DNA of 64,000 bases, taken from CAVPTL01 sp963708725 (GTDB lineage Bacteria > Actinomycetota > Thermoleophilia > Gaiellales > JAICJC01). Numbering within the stretch: the stretch's first letter is position 1; every line of letters begins with the position of its first letter. Shown piece by piece: positions 34,507 through 43,366 of the stretch. Made by a program: the position numbers and the translations under genes. The notes under the pieces are model-generated. The model saw nothing but the letters and a program-made list of their open reading frames with translations. It made no database searches and had not been told where the DNA came from. The stretch spans positions 124,001 through 188,000 of the forward strand of contig CAVPTL010000010.1 of assembly GCA_963708725.1 (NCBI GenBank). Reading direction: 5' to 3'.

Positions 34507-36063
34507 TCAGCCGGGCTCGCCGATCACCTGCGCGTCGATGTCCTCGCGGGTGAGATTCTCGGTTTCCTGCACTCCACTGCGCAGCCCGACTATAGCGACC
34601 ACCGCGGCAACCGCCATGATCCCGGCCATCCCCATCAGCACCGACCGGGTGGCGTAGGCAAAGTCGAGCCGGAAGAAGTGCGGGATCGAATCGACGCCCC
34701 CGCCGTGTTGTTGCGACAGACGCGACGCTTGCGCCTCGGCCGCCTTGCGGGGCAGGCCCTTCGCGACCAGTGAGTCGGCGACCCGCGTGTGCATCTCACT
34801 CACCAGCACATTTCCGAGGATGGCGATGCCGAGGGCCGCGGCGTAGTTGCGGACTGTTTGGGTGATCCCGGTGGCCTCGCCGTAGGAGAGGCGCGAGGCC
34901 CGGTTGACGGCGTCGGTACTGGCAGGCCCGAGCATTGCCCCGATACCTGCTCCGGAGAGGATCACAAACCACTGCTGGCTGCCGAAGTCGAGTGAGGTGA
35001 CGTGACCCGCCCACTCGTAGAACCCGACGGCCGCGAGGATGCATCCGATCACCACCGGACGCTTGGCACCGCCCCTGTCCATCATCCGGCCGGCGATCTG
35101 GGCCGCGATCACGAAGCCGAGGAAGAAGTACAGCAGGAACACTCCTGCCGAGCCGGCCGAATCACCAAGCGAGATCTGGGCGTACTCGCTGGCGAAGAAG
35201 AAGATCGGCACGAACACCAGCATCGAGATCGCGAGCACCAGGTTTTGCACGAGGAACGGCCGGATTCTGAAGATGCTCACCTGCATCAACGGCTCCTCGG
35301 TGCGCTCCTCGACGAAATAGAACACCACCAGGAGCACCGCGCCGATCACGATGCAGGCGATGGTGCGGGCATCGCCCCACCCCCACAACGCCGACTGCTG
35401 GAAGCCGAACACGCTCAGCGCAACGCCGGAGGCAATCAGCACCAACCCGCGGTAATCCATGCGCGCCGGCCGGTACACCGTCTCGGGATTCGACACGCGA
35501 ATCAGGATCAGGGCGATGATCGCGACCGGAATGTTGATCCAGAAGATCGACCGCCATGTCCACTCGGTGAGATATCCACCCACCAGCGGCCCGACCGCGG
35601 TGAGACCGCCGGCGACACCGAAGAATGTGGCGAGCGCCTTGCCACGCTGCCGCAGCGGGAACGTCTGCACGACGATCGCCAGCGCGGCGGGAAACATGAT
35701 CGCTCCGCCGACGCCCTGGATCACCCGGAAGGTCACAATCCAGGCCTCTGCGATGCTGCCCTTGGGAGTCAGCCCGCACATGCCCGAGGCCGCGGCGAAC
35801 ACGATCACGCCCAACGTCACCATTCGCTTGTGTCCCACGGTGTCGGCCAGCCTGCCACCGAACGCGAACAGGGCGGCCAGCGACAGGAGGTAGGCGTTGA
35901 TCGCCCACTGAATCTCGGTGTTGGTCAGGCCGAGCTCGCTCTGGACATTCGCCGCGGCGATGGAGACGATCGTCTGATCGATGAACGTCATCGCGACCGC
36001 AAAGATCATCGCGACCAGAACAAGGTTGCGCGGTTTGTCCTCGGTTGGGCCGACACCCGCCAT
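34507..36063 (-). CDS. MFS efflux transporter, DHA2 family
   Basis: 518 aa, 14 TM helices. Motif D1 reads FIDQTIVSIAAANVQSELG, motif A GGRLADTVGHKR, and motif C RVIQGVGGAIMFPAALA. A periplasmic loop before the last helices holds a Gln/Arg-rich stretch. The ATG at 36063 has GGGAGG upstream. No regulator is adjacent on the same strand. It is proton-coupled export of an unknown compound. Confidence 0.9.
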   Translation of the reverse strand: MAGVGPTEDKPRNLVLVAMIFAVAMTFIDQTIVSIAAANVQSELGLTNTEIQWAINAYLLSLAALFAFGGRLADTVGHKRMVTLGVIVFAAASGMCGLTPKGSIAEAWIVTFRVIQGVGGAIMFPAALAIVVQTFPLRQRGKALATFFGVAGGLTAVGPLVGGYLTEWTWRSIFWINIPVAIIALILIRVSNPETVYRPARMDYRGLVLIASGVALSVFGFQQSALWGWGDARTIACIVIGAVLLVVFYFVEERTEEPLMQVSIFRIRPFLVQNLVLAISMLVFVPIFFFASEYAQISLGDSAGSAGVFLLYFFLGFVIAAQIAGRMMDRGGAKRPVVIGCILAAVGFYEWAGHVTSLDFGSQQWFVILSGAGIGAMLGPASTDAVNRASRLSYGEATGITQTVRNYAAALGIAILGNVLVSEMHTRVADSLVAKGLPRKAAEAQASRLSQQHGGGVDSIPHFFRLDFAYATRSVLMGMAGIMAVAAVVAIVGLRSGVQETENLTREDIDAQVIGEPG

Positions 36064-36151
36064 GCAGTCCTCCCGTGTACTACCCGTGGCTGCCCGTAGT
36101 GTTCCAGTCTCGCTGCCCAATTTCCAGTGGCAACGGCGGTAGAGTGTGGGC

Positions 36152-36334
36152 ATGACCTTGACCCCGCGTGACCAGAAGAAACGCCAGATGGTGCGAGGGG
36201 GATATGCAGGCGTCGGAGTGGGCGTCGTCGTGCTCCTCCTGGCCGTGAACGCGGGATCGATCCTGCTTGGGATTCTGGGCGTCATTGTGCTGGTTGTCGC
36301 CGGATGGGCGACCCGCGCGATCCGCTCATTGTGA
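36152..36334 (+). CDS. Small membrane protein (60 aa)
   Basis: A basic N-terminus (PRDQKKRQMVRGG) leads into two closely spaced hydrophobic segments (about residues 18-35 and 37-54). TAGAGT (36140-36145) lies 6 nt before the ATG, so it is leaderless. Its stop overlaps the next start by 4 bp. It resembles small actinobacterial two-helix proteins of unknown function. Confidence 0.65.
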   Translation: MTLTPRDQKKRQMVRGGYAGVGVGVVVLLLAVNAGSILLGILGVIVLVVAGWATRAIRSL

Positions 36335-36603
36335 CCGTGCGCTACATGGTGATCGAGCGGTTTACCCACGGCGCCGAGCCAGTCTACGAACGGCTCGCGG
36401 GCAGCGGCAGAATGCTCCCAGACGGGCTCTCCTTCATCGAAAGCTGGGTCGACCGAGACATGGGCCGATGCTTCCAGCTGATGGAGGCTGACGACGACTC
36501 GGCGCTCGCCGAGTGGACTGCGGCCTGGAGCGATCTGGTCGAGTTCGAGATCGTCCCCGTAATCTCGTCGAGCGAGGCATCGACGCGCGCTCTACGGCAG
36601 TAA
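36331..36603 (+). CDS. DUF3303 family protein
   Basis: About 90 aa. The core YMVIERFTHGAEPVYERL, GLSFIESWVD, RCFQLMEADD and WSDLVEFEIVPV match DUF3303 throughout. GTG at 36331 overlaps the preceding TGA; GTG 36337 or ATG 36346 are alternatives. It is a ferredoxin-like dimer with unknown function, in a three-gene run with a RibD-like gene. Confidence 0.8.
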   Translation: MTVRYMVIERFTHGAEPVYERLAGSGRMLPDGLSFIESWVDRDMGRCFQLMEADDDSALAEWTAAWSDLVEFEIVPVISSSEASTRALRQ

Positions 36604-36625
36604 TCGTCACCAATCAGGAGGTATC

Positions 36626-37270
36626 GTGGCCAAGCTCAAGTTCACCATCACCATGTCCATCGACGGATACGTCGCCGGCCCCCATCAGAGCCTCGAAAAC
36701 CCACTCGGCGAGCGGGGCATGGAACTCCACGCCTGGGCGTTTGCCACCCGCAGCTTTCGCGAGACCCATGCGCTGGAAGACGGCGAGGAGGGCCCCGACG
36801 ATCGGCATGCCGCCAGCTGGAACGACAACGCCGGAGCGTTCATCATGGGCCGGAACATGTTCGGCCCGGTGCGCGGCGACTGGGGCGATGAGTCTTGGAC
36901 GGGCTGGTGGGGTGACGAGCCGCCCTACCACGAGCCGGTGTTCGTGTTGACCAACCATGCCCGGGAACCGGTTGAGATGCAGGGCGGCACGACGTTTCAC
37001 TTCGTCACCGATGGTCCCGAAGCTGCGCTGGAACGCGCGGTGGACGCCGCCGGCGAGCGGGACGTGCTGATCGGGGGCGGGGCCTCGACGGTGCAGCAGT
37101 ACCTCCGTGCGGGACTGGTCGACGAAATGGGGATTCACGTGGTGCCGGTCATGCTTGGGAGCGGCGCTCGCCTGTTTGACAACCTCGACGGCGGCCCCTC
37201 GGGCTACGAGTGCGTCGAGCTCGAAAGCTCGCCCGCAGTCGCCCATTACCGGTACGTGCGAGCGAGCTAA
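36626..37270 (+). CDS. Dihydrofolate reductase / RibD C-terminal domain protein
   Basis: 214 aa. The N-terminus KFTITMSIDGYVAGP, a central AFIMGRNMFGPV and DVLIGGGASTVQQYLRAGLVDE are the signature blocks of the RibD_C reductase family. It binds NADPH and probably reduces a heterocyclic substrate. GTG start with AGGAGGT 4 nt upstream. Confidence 0.87.
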   Translation: MAKLKFTITMSIDGYVAGPHQSLENPLGERGMELHAWAFATRSFRETHALEDGEEGPDDRHAASWNDNAGAFIMGRNMFGPVRGDWGDESWTGWWGDEPPYHEPVFVLTNHAREPVEMQGGTTFHFVTDGPEAALERAVDAAGERDVLIGGGASTVQQYLRAGLVDEMGIHVVPVMLGSGARLFDNLDGGPSGYECVELESSPAVAHYRYVRAS

Positions 37271-37412
37271 CGCCCCCGCCAATGGTCACGGTGTAGGGTG
37301 CGAACGGCGCTTCGTCCGACGCGCCCACACCCGACGCCTGGTGCGAAAACCCGCCACAGATCCAGCCCCGGCGCGAGCTGGGTTGCTTCACCTTCCGACG
37401 GTGTCGGTGGCC

Positions 37413-39536
37413 ATGGTCGCATGGCGAATCGCGGGGTTGGTGGCAGCGATTCTCGTGTGCCGGCTGGCGGCGCTGGGGTCGGATCAGGTTGCACTGTGCC
37501 TCGCCGTTGCCGTCGCTCTGGGCGTCCCCGGGCTGGCGCTTGCGAATGTCACCGGACTCACTCGAAGGGTCAACACACCCGAGCTGCTCGCTCTCATCCC
37601 GATTGCCGGATTGGCCGCATGGGCGCCGCCGATGGCGGTCGGGATGGCGATCCACCTGCCCTACCGCTGGGTATTGGTGGTCGTGATGCTGGCCTCAACC
37701 CTGTGTGTGTCATGGGACGTACGTGCCATCCGCCGGGTGCCGTGGGAACCGATCGGGGTGCTGGTGGGTGCCTCGGCGTTTGCGATCGTCGCGACCCGCT
37801 ATGAACCCACGCTCGGGGGCGATGCGCTGTACCACGCCGGGGTCATCCGAAAGCTGCTCGACCTCCAGCAGCTCAGCCTCAGCGGCATCTCGCCGTACTG
37901 GCATGGCCATCCCCACGCCGGCTACGCGTTTCCGCTGCTGCACTCGATGCAGGCCGCCGCGATCAGCTTCACCGGAGGCGATCCATCCCTGGCATATCAG
38001 AATCTCACCCCAGCGTTCGCGTTCCTGATCCCGGTCGCGGCCTACGGAGCCGGCCGGTCGCTGGCATCGATCCCCGTCGCGATCGCCGCGGCGACGTTCG
38101 CGAGCTGGGATGCCATGTCGCGACACGCGGTGCTGGGTCTCGTCAAGCAGCCGCCGTACTTCACGTTTCTGGTGCTGTTCCCCGCGATCATCATCCTGCT
38201 CAACCACGTCTATCGCGATCGAGACGACCGTTCATGGTGGGTGTGGGTGGTCATCGGCGCGGCCGGCGTTGCCCTGATCCACCCCACCTACAGCGTGATG
38301 CTGTTGCCGATGGTGCTCGCGGTGGTCTTGCTGTGGCCCAGGGCGTGGCCAATCCTGGTCGGCTCGATCGCGGTGACGGCGGTGATCGATCTGTGGATCT
38401 GGGTGATCGCCATTCACGGCGGCGAGCGGCTTCACCCATGGCCGGGACACGTGCGCGAGTTCATCGAGGTGCATCATCACCCGATCGCACTGTCGGGCCT
38501 TTGGATTCTCGCCCACCGACCCGAGGCATTACTGGGACTCGTGGCGGCGGTCGTGATCCTGTTCATGCCGCGATCCCCGTGGCATCTCCCAGCCGCACTC
38601 GTGGCCGCGACCGTGACGACGATCGCAACCCCGGGACTGGGCCTGATCCTCACCCATGTGATCGCAGGTGGCCAGGTGGCGCGGTTTGCGACCGTCGCGC
38701 CGTGGATGTTCGTCAGCGCGATCGTGCTGGGAGCAATCGCCAAGCGACTGCGTAACCCGTTGATGCTCGGCGCCGCGGTGATCGGAATCGCCGTCGCGTC
38801 CGAACTCCTGAATCGGTACAAAATCCTGTGGGGTCAGGGCACCACCCGGGTGCACCACGTCGAGATCGTGCCCCCCATCGTCGGAGTGTTCACAGCCCCC
38901 GACCTGGTGGTGGTGGCGCTTGCGGTGACCGGGGGGATCGCGCTGCTGGTGCGCGCATTTGATCGCGATCGTTCGCTGCGCCCAATCTCCGCGGCACCAC
39001 CAATGATCCCGGTGCTGCTGCTGCTCGCCGCCCTGCTCACCGGGGCGTTCACCTTCCGGGGGAACACGACCTGGGATGTGATCCAGGCGGGCTCGTATTC
39101 GCGGCCGGCCGGATTCGCGCTCACTCCTGGAGTCGTCGATTACTTCCATGCCCATCCCTCAAACCCGTTCCCGGTGGTGATGGCTCCATACCGCGAACCG
39201 CCCACCGATGGCGTGTCATACGCGCTCGTGGGTCGGGCCACGGTGTACACGGTGGGGCTGCTCGAAAATCACACGCGCGCAACGCCCCGAGATCACCCGG
39301 CGATCCGACGCGGCCAGGTAACGATCTTTTACTCGCCGCTGATCTCCGAGGCTCGCCGCCGCCAGATGATGCGCCGCCTGCATGTCGACTACGTGCTCTT
39401 CTCCAAGTGGACTCAGCCCGCTTCGGTGCTGCACCAACTCGAGCACGATCCGACCCTGAAACAGGTGTACGTGGATCCGCTCACGGTTCCCCGCGGGTAC
39501 GGGCGGTTCGTACTGTTTCACCGCACCAGTGGTTGA
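37413..39536 (+). CDS. Polytopic membrane protein, GT-C glycosyltransferase-like
   Basis: 707 aa with about 13-15 hydrophobic helices and a C-terminal soluble domain of about 170 residues. An extracytoplasmic loop after the early helices holds YEPTLGGDALYHAGVIRKLL, similar in position to the catalytic loop of GT-C lipid-sugar transferases, then GHPHAGYAFPL. No cytoplasmic nucleotide-binding motif is present. It may act in arabinan, mannan or other cell-wall glycan assembly. The start could instead be GTG 37401. Confidence 0.6.
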   Translation: MVAWRIAGLVAAILVCRLAALGSDQVALCLAVAVALGVPGLALANVTGLTRRVNTPELLALIPIAGLAAWAPPMAVGMAIHLPYRWVLVVVMLASTLCVSWDVRAIRRVPWEPIGVLVGASAFAIVATRYEPTLGGDALYHAGVIRKLLDLQQLSLSGISPYWHGHPHAGYAFPLLHSMQAAAISFTGGDPSLAYQNLTPAFAFLIPVAAYGAGRSLASIPVAIAAATFASWDAMSRHAVLGLVKQPPYFTFLVLFPAIIILLNHVYRDRDDRSWWVWVVIGAAGVALIHPTYSVMLLPMVLAVVLLWPRAWPILVGSIAVTAVIDLWIWVIAIHGGERLHPWPGHVREFIEVHHHPIALSGLWILAHRPEALLGLVAAVVILFMPRSPWHLPAALVAATVTTIATPGLGLILTHVIAGGQVARFATVAPWMFVSAIVLGAIAKRLRNPLMLGAAVIGIAVASELLNRYKILWGQGTTRVHHVEIVPPIVGVFTAPDLVVVALAVTGGIALLVRAFDRDRSLRPISAAPPMIPVLLLLAALLTGAFTFRGNTTWDVIQAGSYSRPAGFALTPGVVDYFHAHPSNPFPVVMAPYREPPTDGVSYALVGRATVYTVGLLENHTRATPRDHPAIRRGQVTIFYSPLISEARRRQMMRRLHVDYVLFSKWTQPASVLHQLEHDPTLKQVYVDPLTVPRGYGRFVLFHRTSG

Positions 39537-39587
39537 TCCCCAGACCACGGTTGAAGGGGACGCGACCCGGCGGTTGAAAGAGTGTTG

Positions 39588-40052
39588 ATGCCGGAATCCG
39601 AGACGGAGACGTCCAAGAGCCGTAACTCGCTGGTCGAGCGCCGGGCGCGAAAGATCGCCAACGCGCGATCGGTGACTCTCGGCCTTGCCCTCACGTTCGT
39701 CCTGCTCGCCCTGGTCGGCGCAATCTTCATGCGGATCGCCGATCCCAATAACTTTCCGTCGATCGGCCTGGCGGTGTGGTGGGCGCTCCAGACGATCACC
39801 ACGGTCGGCTACGGCGACGTCGTCCCCACCACCGTCGCCGGAAGGTTCGTCGCCGGTGTCGAGATGGTCACCGGGGTCTCGTTCATCGCGTTTCTGACCG
39901 CAGCGGTCACGAGCACCGTGATCCAGCGCGGTGAGGAGGACAGCCAAACCGCCGAGCGGCTGGCCCGTGAGGCCAGCACCAAATCGATCATCGACGCGGT
40001 GGCTGTGCTCGAGGATCGGCTCAAGGACATCGAGCGAAAGCTCCCGAGTTGA
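39588..40052 (+). CDS. Two-TM potassium channel
   Basis: 154 aa. TM1 (about residues 30-50), a pore helix, and the selectivity filter TTVGYGD (71-77), then TM2 and a cytoplasmic coiled coil ending EDRLKDIERKL, which could tetramerise the channel. There is no RCK domain. GAAAG precedes the ATG. The downstream small membrane gene overlaps the stop by 4 bp and may be a partner. Confidence 0.87.
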   Translation: MPESETETSKSRNSLVERRARKIANARSVTLGLALTFVLLALVGAIFMRIADPNNFPSIGLAVWWALQTITTVGYGDVVPTTVAGRFVAGVEMVTGVSFIAFLTAAVTSTVIQRGEEDSQTAERLAREASTKSIIDAVAVLEDRLKDIERKLPS

Positions 40053-40366
40053 CCACCCCCGTCGAGCCGGTGGAGGCCATCCCCGGGCAGCGCCGGCGCG
40101 CGCTGAAGATCAGGGTCGGCGTGTCGCTCGTGATCGCGTCATGGCTCCCCATCGCCCAGACGATCATCTGGCTCGGGTCGTATTCGGGTGACCAGGCAGC
40201 TGCGCTGCGCGCATCGATCTGGGGAGTGCAGGTCGTGATTGGCCTCGTCGGGGTGGCGATCGCCGGCCGCGAAACGATCCAGATCGCAAAAAGCGTCGGC
40301 TGGCGCCGAGCGCCGGCCGTGATCTGGGGTCTGCTGCGAGACCCCAACGCCCCGGTCATCACCTAA
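40049..40366 (+). CDS. Small two-TM membrane protein coupled to K+ channel
   Basis: 105 aa starting with TTG inside the channel gene's final codons (TTGA overlap). A basic N-terminal stretch (GQRRRALKIR) is followed by TM segments at about 22-44 and 55-73 and a cytoplasmic tail. No family is recognised; the tight coupling suggests an accessory subunit or regulator of the channel. Confidence 0.6.
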   Translation: MTTPVEPVEAIPGQRRRALKIRVGVSLVIASWLPIAQTIIWLGSYSGDQAAALRASIWGVQVVIGLVGVAIAGRETIQIAKSVGWRRAPAVIWGLLRDPNAPVIT

Positions 40367-40410
40367 ACGGGTTTGTACCAACGGCGCCCGAACCGCCTAG
40401 GATTGGTTCC

Positions 40411-40491
40411 ATGGACGCGCCTGACGACGTGCGAGACTTGCTGACGATGTCACCCCGCGAGCGGCTCCAGAAAGGCGCGCTGGGCTCGTGA
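40411..40491 (+). CDS. 26-aa leader ORF upstream of an acetyltransferase
   Basis: A frame of 26 codons (MDAPDDVRDLLTMSPRERLQ and six more). TAGGAT (40398-40403) lies 7 nt before the ATG, with TTGTAC as a possible -35. Its stop overlaps the GTG of the acetyltransferase by 4 bp, so its translation would deliver ribosomes to that gene. It may be a remnant of a longer gene. Confidence 0.45.
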   Translation: MDAPDDVRDLLTMSPRERLQKGALGS

Positions 40492-40949
40492 GCGCGGCCC
40501 AGTTCGTTCCCGCCGGCTTCGTGGTCCCCATCGGGCTCACAACGCCGGAGTTCAGCCTGACGCCGCTCGGACCTGAGCACAACGAGGCCGACTACGCCGC
40601 CTGGACATCGTCGACCGAGCACATCAAGACCACTCCGGGATATCCCGACTACGGCTGGCCACACCCGATGCCGCTCGAAGAGAACCTCGCCGACCTGATC
40701 CGGCACCAGCGGGACTTCGAGACGCGGCGCGGTTTCACCTACACGGTGCAGGATCCCGACGGCTCGATCATCGGCTGCGTCTACATCTACCCGCTCGCCG
40801 ACAGGCCCCACGCCACCGACGTCCGCTCCTGGGTGATCGCGACCCGGGCAGAGCTGGACGCACCGCTCTATCGCGCGGTGATGGCATGGCTCGACGCGGA
40901 GTGGCCGTTCGAGCACGTGGAATACGCGCCGCGGCCAGACGCGGGCTGA
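40488..40949 (+). CDS. GNAT-like N-acetyltransferase
   Basis: 153 aa. The N-terminal part (FSLTPLGPEHNEADYAAWTS), IGCVYIYPL in the central strand, and DVRSWVIATRAELD in the acetyl-CoA region match a divergent actinobacterial GNAT group. The canonical Q/RxxGxG/A loop is absent, so activity is uncertain. GTG start overlaps the leader ORF; the stop overlaps the enolase-superfamily start by 1 bp. Confidence 0.7.
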   Translation: MSAAQFVPAGFVVPIGLTTPEFSLTPLGPEHNEADYAAWTSSTEHIKTTPGYPDYGWPHPMPLEENLADLIRHQRDFETRRGFTYTVQDPDGSIIGCVYIYPLADRPHATDVRSWVIATRAELDAPLYRAVMAWLDAEWPFEHVEYAPRPDAG

Positions 40950-42121
40950 TGCCCTCCGCCGGCAGGGTCGTGTCGGTTGAGGCGTGGCCGGTCAACGTTG
41001 CGCTGGACGCACCATACGAGTTCGCAACCGGGGTGTATGGGGGGATGAGCCGCACGGTGGTGCGGGTCGTCACCGACACCGGCCTGATCGGTCTTGGTGA
41101 GTCGCCGTCGGTTTCCGACGCGCTCGCGCTTTGGGAGCAGGCACCCGACCTGGCCGGCCGCGACGTCACCGGCCTTCTGCGCGAACTGGCCGCCACCGAG
41201 CCGCCTGGCGCGGTTGCGCGCGACTCACCGGAGATGATTGTGCGGCGTCCACAGGTGGCGATCGAGATGGCACTGTGGGACATCGAGGCTCAACGCCACG
41301 GCGTGCCGTTGTGTGAGCTGCTCGGCGGTCGCGTACGTGACGAGATCGCCGTGACCGAGTACTTCGCGTTTCGACTGCCGGGACCGTCCACTCCGGGCGA
41401 GCCGACGGCTGCCGATGTTGCCGCCTACTGCGCCCGGATGGCGCGCGAATACGACTCGCCGGTGTTCGAGGGCAAGCTGGGAGTGCGATCCCCGGCGGAG
41501 GAGCTCACGATGCTGCGGGAGGTGCGCGCGGCAATCGGCCCAGATCGGCGGCTGCGCGTCGATGTCAATATGGCGTGGCGTCTCGAGACTGCTCTGCAAA
41601 CCGTTCCCCAGCTTGTGGACATCGGCGTCGAGAGTCTCGAGGAACCCGTCGCCGGCCTCGACGCCATGGCCGAGCTGCGACGCGCGACGCCGATCCCGCT
41701 GTCGGCTCATAGCACCGACATCGAGGCCACCGCCCGGTGGCCGGGGTCGAACGCGCTGGTGCTCGGGATCGCGGGATGTGGCGGCATCGGCGCCACGCTT
41801 CGGTTCGCGGCGGCTTGCGCCGCGGCCGGCGTCGAGTTTCGCTTCTACAGCGGAGATCTGGGCATCGCCACTGCCGCCGAACTCCATATCGCAGCTGCGG
41901 TGGTCTCGATCCGAGGCCCGCACCAGACGCTGCTGCGCTGGTATACCGACGACGTGATCGAGGGCGGCCCGCTTCGCCCACGTCGGGGAGCACTACCCGT
42001 TCCCTCCGGCCCCGGACTCGGTGTGAAGCTCGACCACGCCGCGCTGCATCGGGGCGTCGAGCGCTTCGAACGCGACGGCGAATACGACTACTACGCCGGC
42101 TCCAGCGTCCCCCGGTTCTAG
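40949..42121 (+). CDS. Enolase-superfamily (mandelate racemase / MLE) enzyme
   Basis: 390 aa. The N-terminal cap includes GVYGGMSRTVVRV. Barrel motifs: EGKLGV (family Lys, single K), RLRVDVNMAW (metal Asp), and VESLEEPVAGLD (metal Glu). The third ligand position reads LSAHSTD, and the usual C-terminal HSxxELGI block is FYSGDLGI, so the general-base His is replaced by Tyr. It may be a dehydratase/epimerase variant with altered chemistry. It is the last gene of a coupled trio; the stop interlocks with the convergent binding protein. Confidence 0.82.
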   Translation: MPSAGRVVSVEAWPVNVALDAPYEFATGVYGGMSRTVVRVVTDTGLIGLGESPSVSDALALWEQAPDLAGRDVTGLLRELAATEPPGAVARDSPEMIVRRPQVAIEMALWDIEAQRHGVPLCELLGGRVRDEIAVTEYFAFRLPGPSTPGEPTAADVAAYCARMAREYDSPVFEGKLGVRSPAEELTMLREVRAAIGPDRRLRVDVNMAWRLETALQTVPQLVDIGVESLEEPVAGLDAMAELRRATPIPLSAHSTDIEATARWPGSNALVLGIAGCGGIGATLRFAAACAAAGVEFRFYSGDLGIATAAELHIAAAVVSIRGPHQTLLRWYTDDVIEGGPLRPRRGALPVPSGPGLGVKLDHAALHRGVERFERDGEYDYYAGSSVPRF

Positions 42122-42828
42122 ACCGCTACCCCCGTCAGCGGAAACTCGAGCCATGGCATCCACTGCGACCACGCGGCGCGCAGACGACCGTCCGCGATCA
42201 CGTTTTCGAGGGCGGAGTCGAGCGCCGCACGGAGATCGTTGCGTCCACGAGGCACCGCGACCCCCCACGCGTTTTGGGTCGCAACCGTGAAGCTGAGCCG
42301 TAGATCGGGTTCCTCGCCCAGTGGCACCATCACCACGTCGTCATCGACGAAGCCGTCGATCGTCTCGGCCCGCAACGCACGGATCATGTCGCCGTAGACG
42401 TCTTCGGAGCCGGGAAACGCCACCACCACTGCTCCAGGAAACGTCTCGGCCAGAGCGAGATTGGTGCTGTCTGCGATTGCGCCGATACGCTGGCCGGCGA
42501 GGTCATCCGGCGACGCGGCGGGATTCTCGGCGCGCACCACCAGAGATTCGTCGAAGATTGCGTACGGGCGAGAGAAATCGGCGAGTTGGCGACGCGCCGC
42601 CGTGACGGTTTGGCCACACCACACTGCGTCCACGCGGCCATCGTCGAGCGCGGGATAGAAATCGGCCCAGGCCAGCTCGCGCCACTCGATGTCGACGCCG
42701 AGTTCAGCAGCGACCAGGGCGGCCGCCGCTGGCTCATACCCTTCGCGCCGCCCCGCCTCATCGATTGGAGAGAACAACGGAAGCGCATCGATACCGGCGC
42801 AGCCCAGGATCAGTTGCCCTCCACTCAT
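42118..42828 (-). CDS. Type 3 solute-binding-like protein without signal peptide
   Basis: 236 aa, periplasmic-binding-protein fold (family 3). The strand-hinge segments IEWRELAWADFYPALDDGRV, VWCGQTVTAARRQLADFSRP and GAIADSTNLALAE are typical. There is no signal peptide or lipobox, and no permease or ATPase gene is next to it, so it may be a cytoplasmic amino-acid sensor. TACGTT (42840-42835) lies 6 nt before the ATG (leaderless). Confidence 0.75.
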   Translation of the reverse strand: MSGGQLILGCAGIDALPLFSPIDEAGRREGYEPAAAALVAAELGVDIEWRELAWADFYPALDDGRVDAVWCGQTVTAARRQLADFSRPYAIFDESLVVRAENPAASPDDLAGQRIGAIADSTNLALAETFPGAVVVAFPGSEDVYGDMIRALRAETIDGFVDDDVVMVPLGEEPDLRLSFTVATQNAWGVAVPRGRNDLRAALDSALENVIADGRLRAAWSQWMPWLEFPLTGVAV

Positions 42829-42912
42829 CGATCCAACGTACCACGGCAAGGGGAGCCGACTACTCCAAAACGTGGAGGTTCGAAATCGCGATTGGGCTGT
42901 ACGGTGCGATGC

Positions 42913-43359
42913 ATGAATGCCGAGGGCGGCTCCGTCCGTGTGGTCATCGCTGAAGACAATGAAATGCTCCGCGAGACGCTGGGACTCGCCCTCCAGGAGG
43001 CGGGCTACGAGGTCGTCGGGGCCGCCGCCGACGGGGTCGCGGCCGTCGAAACCGTTCTGCGCGAGGAACCCGACGTGACGGTCATGGATATCCGGATGCC
43101 CGGAATCGACGGGATCGAAGCGACCCGCCGGATCCGCGAGGCCAGCGGATCACGCACCATCGTCCTGATGCTGACGGCCTTCGATGAGCCGACGTTGATG
43201 CAGAGCGCGCTCGATGCGGGTGCCGCAGGATTTCTCGTTAAGGGCATACCGCTTGCTCGGCTGGTCGACGAGATCCAGCATGCGCACGTGCTCAAAGGTG
43301 GGAGTCAGACGGCCACCGAAGCATCACACCGCCGCCCGCCTGCCTCTCGCAGCGTATGA
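42913..43359 (+). CDS. Single-domain response regulator
   Basis: 148 aa, REC domain only. The acidic pocket EDN (residues 14-16), phospho-acceptor D59 in VTVMDIRMPG, switch Thr in LMLTAF and Lys in FLVKGIP are all present. The N-terminal part is NarL-like but the HTH is missing; the tail is a short basic linker ending in SRSV. It acts by protein-protein interaction or is truncated. TACGGT lies 7 nt before the ATG (leaderless). No histidine kinase is nearby. Confidence 0.85.
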   Translation: MNAEGGSVRVVIAEDNEMLRETLGLALQEAGYEVVGAAADGVAAVETVLREEPDVTVMDIRMPGIDGIEATRRIREASGSRTIVLMLTAFDEPTLMQSALDAGAAGFLVKGIPLARLVDEIQHAHVLKGGSQTATEASHRRPPASRSV

Positions 43360-43360
43360 T
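43355..43360 (+). promoter_or_regulatory. -10 TATGAT of L,D-transpeptidase gene, leaderless
   Basis: Perfect TATGAT ends 6 nt before the ATG at 43367. It overlaps the last codons and stop of the response-regulator gene. Confidence 0.6.
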
Positions 43361-43366
43361 ACGGCG

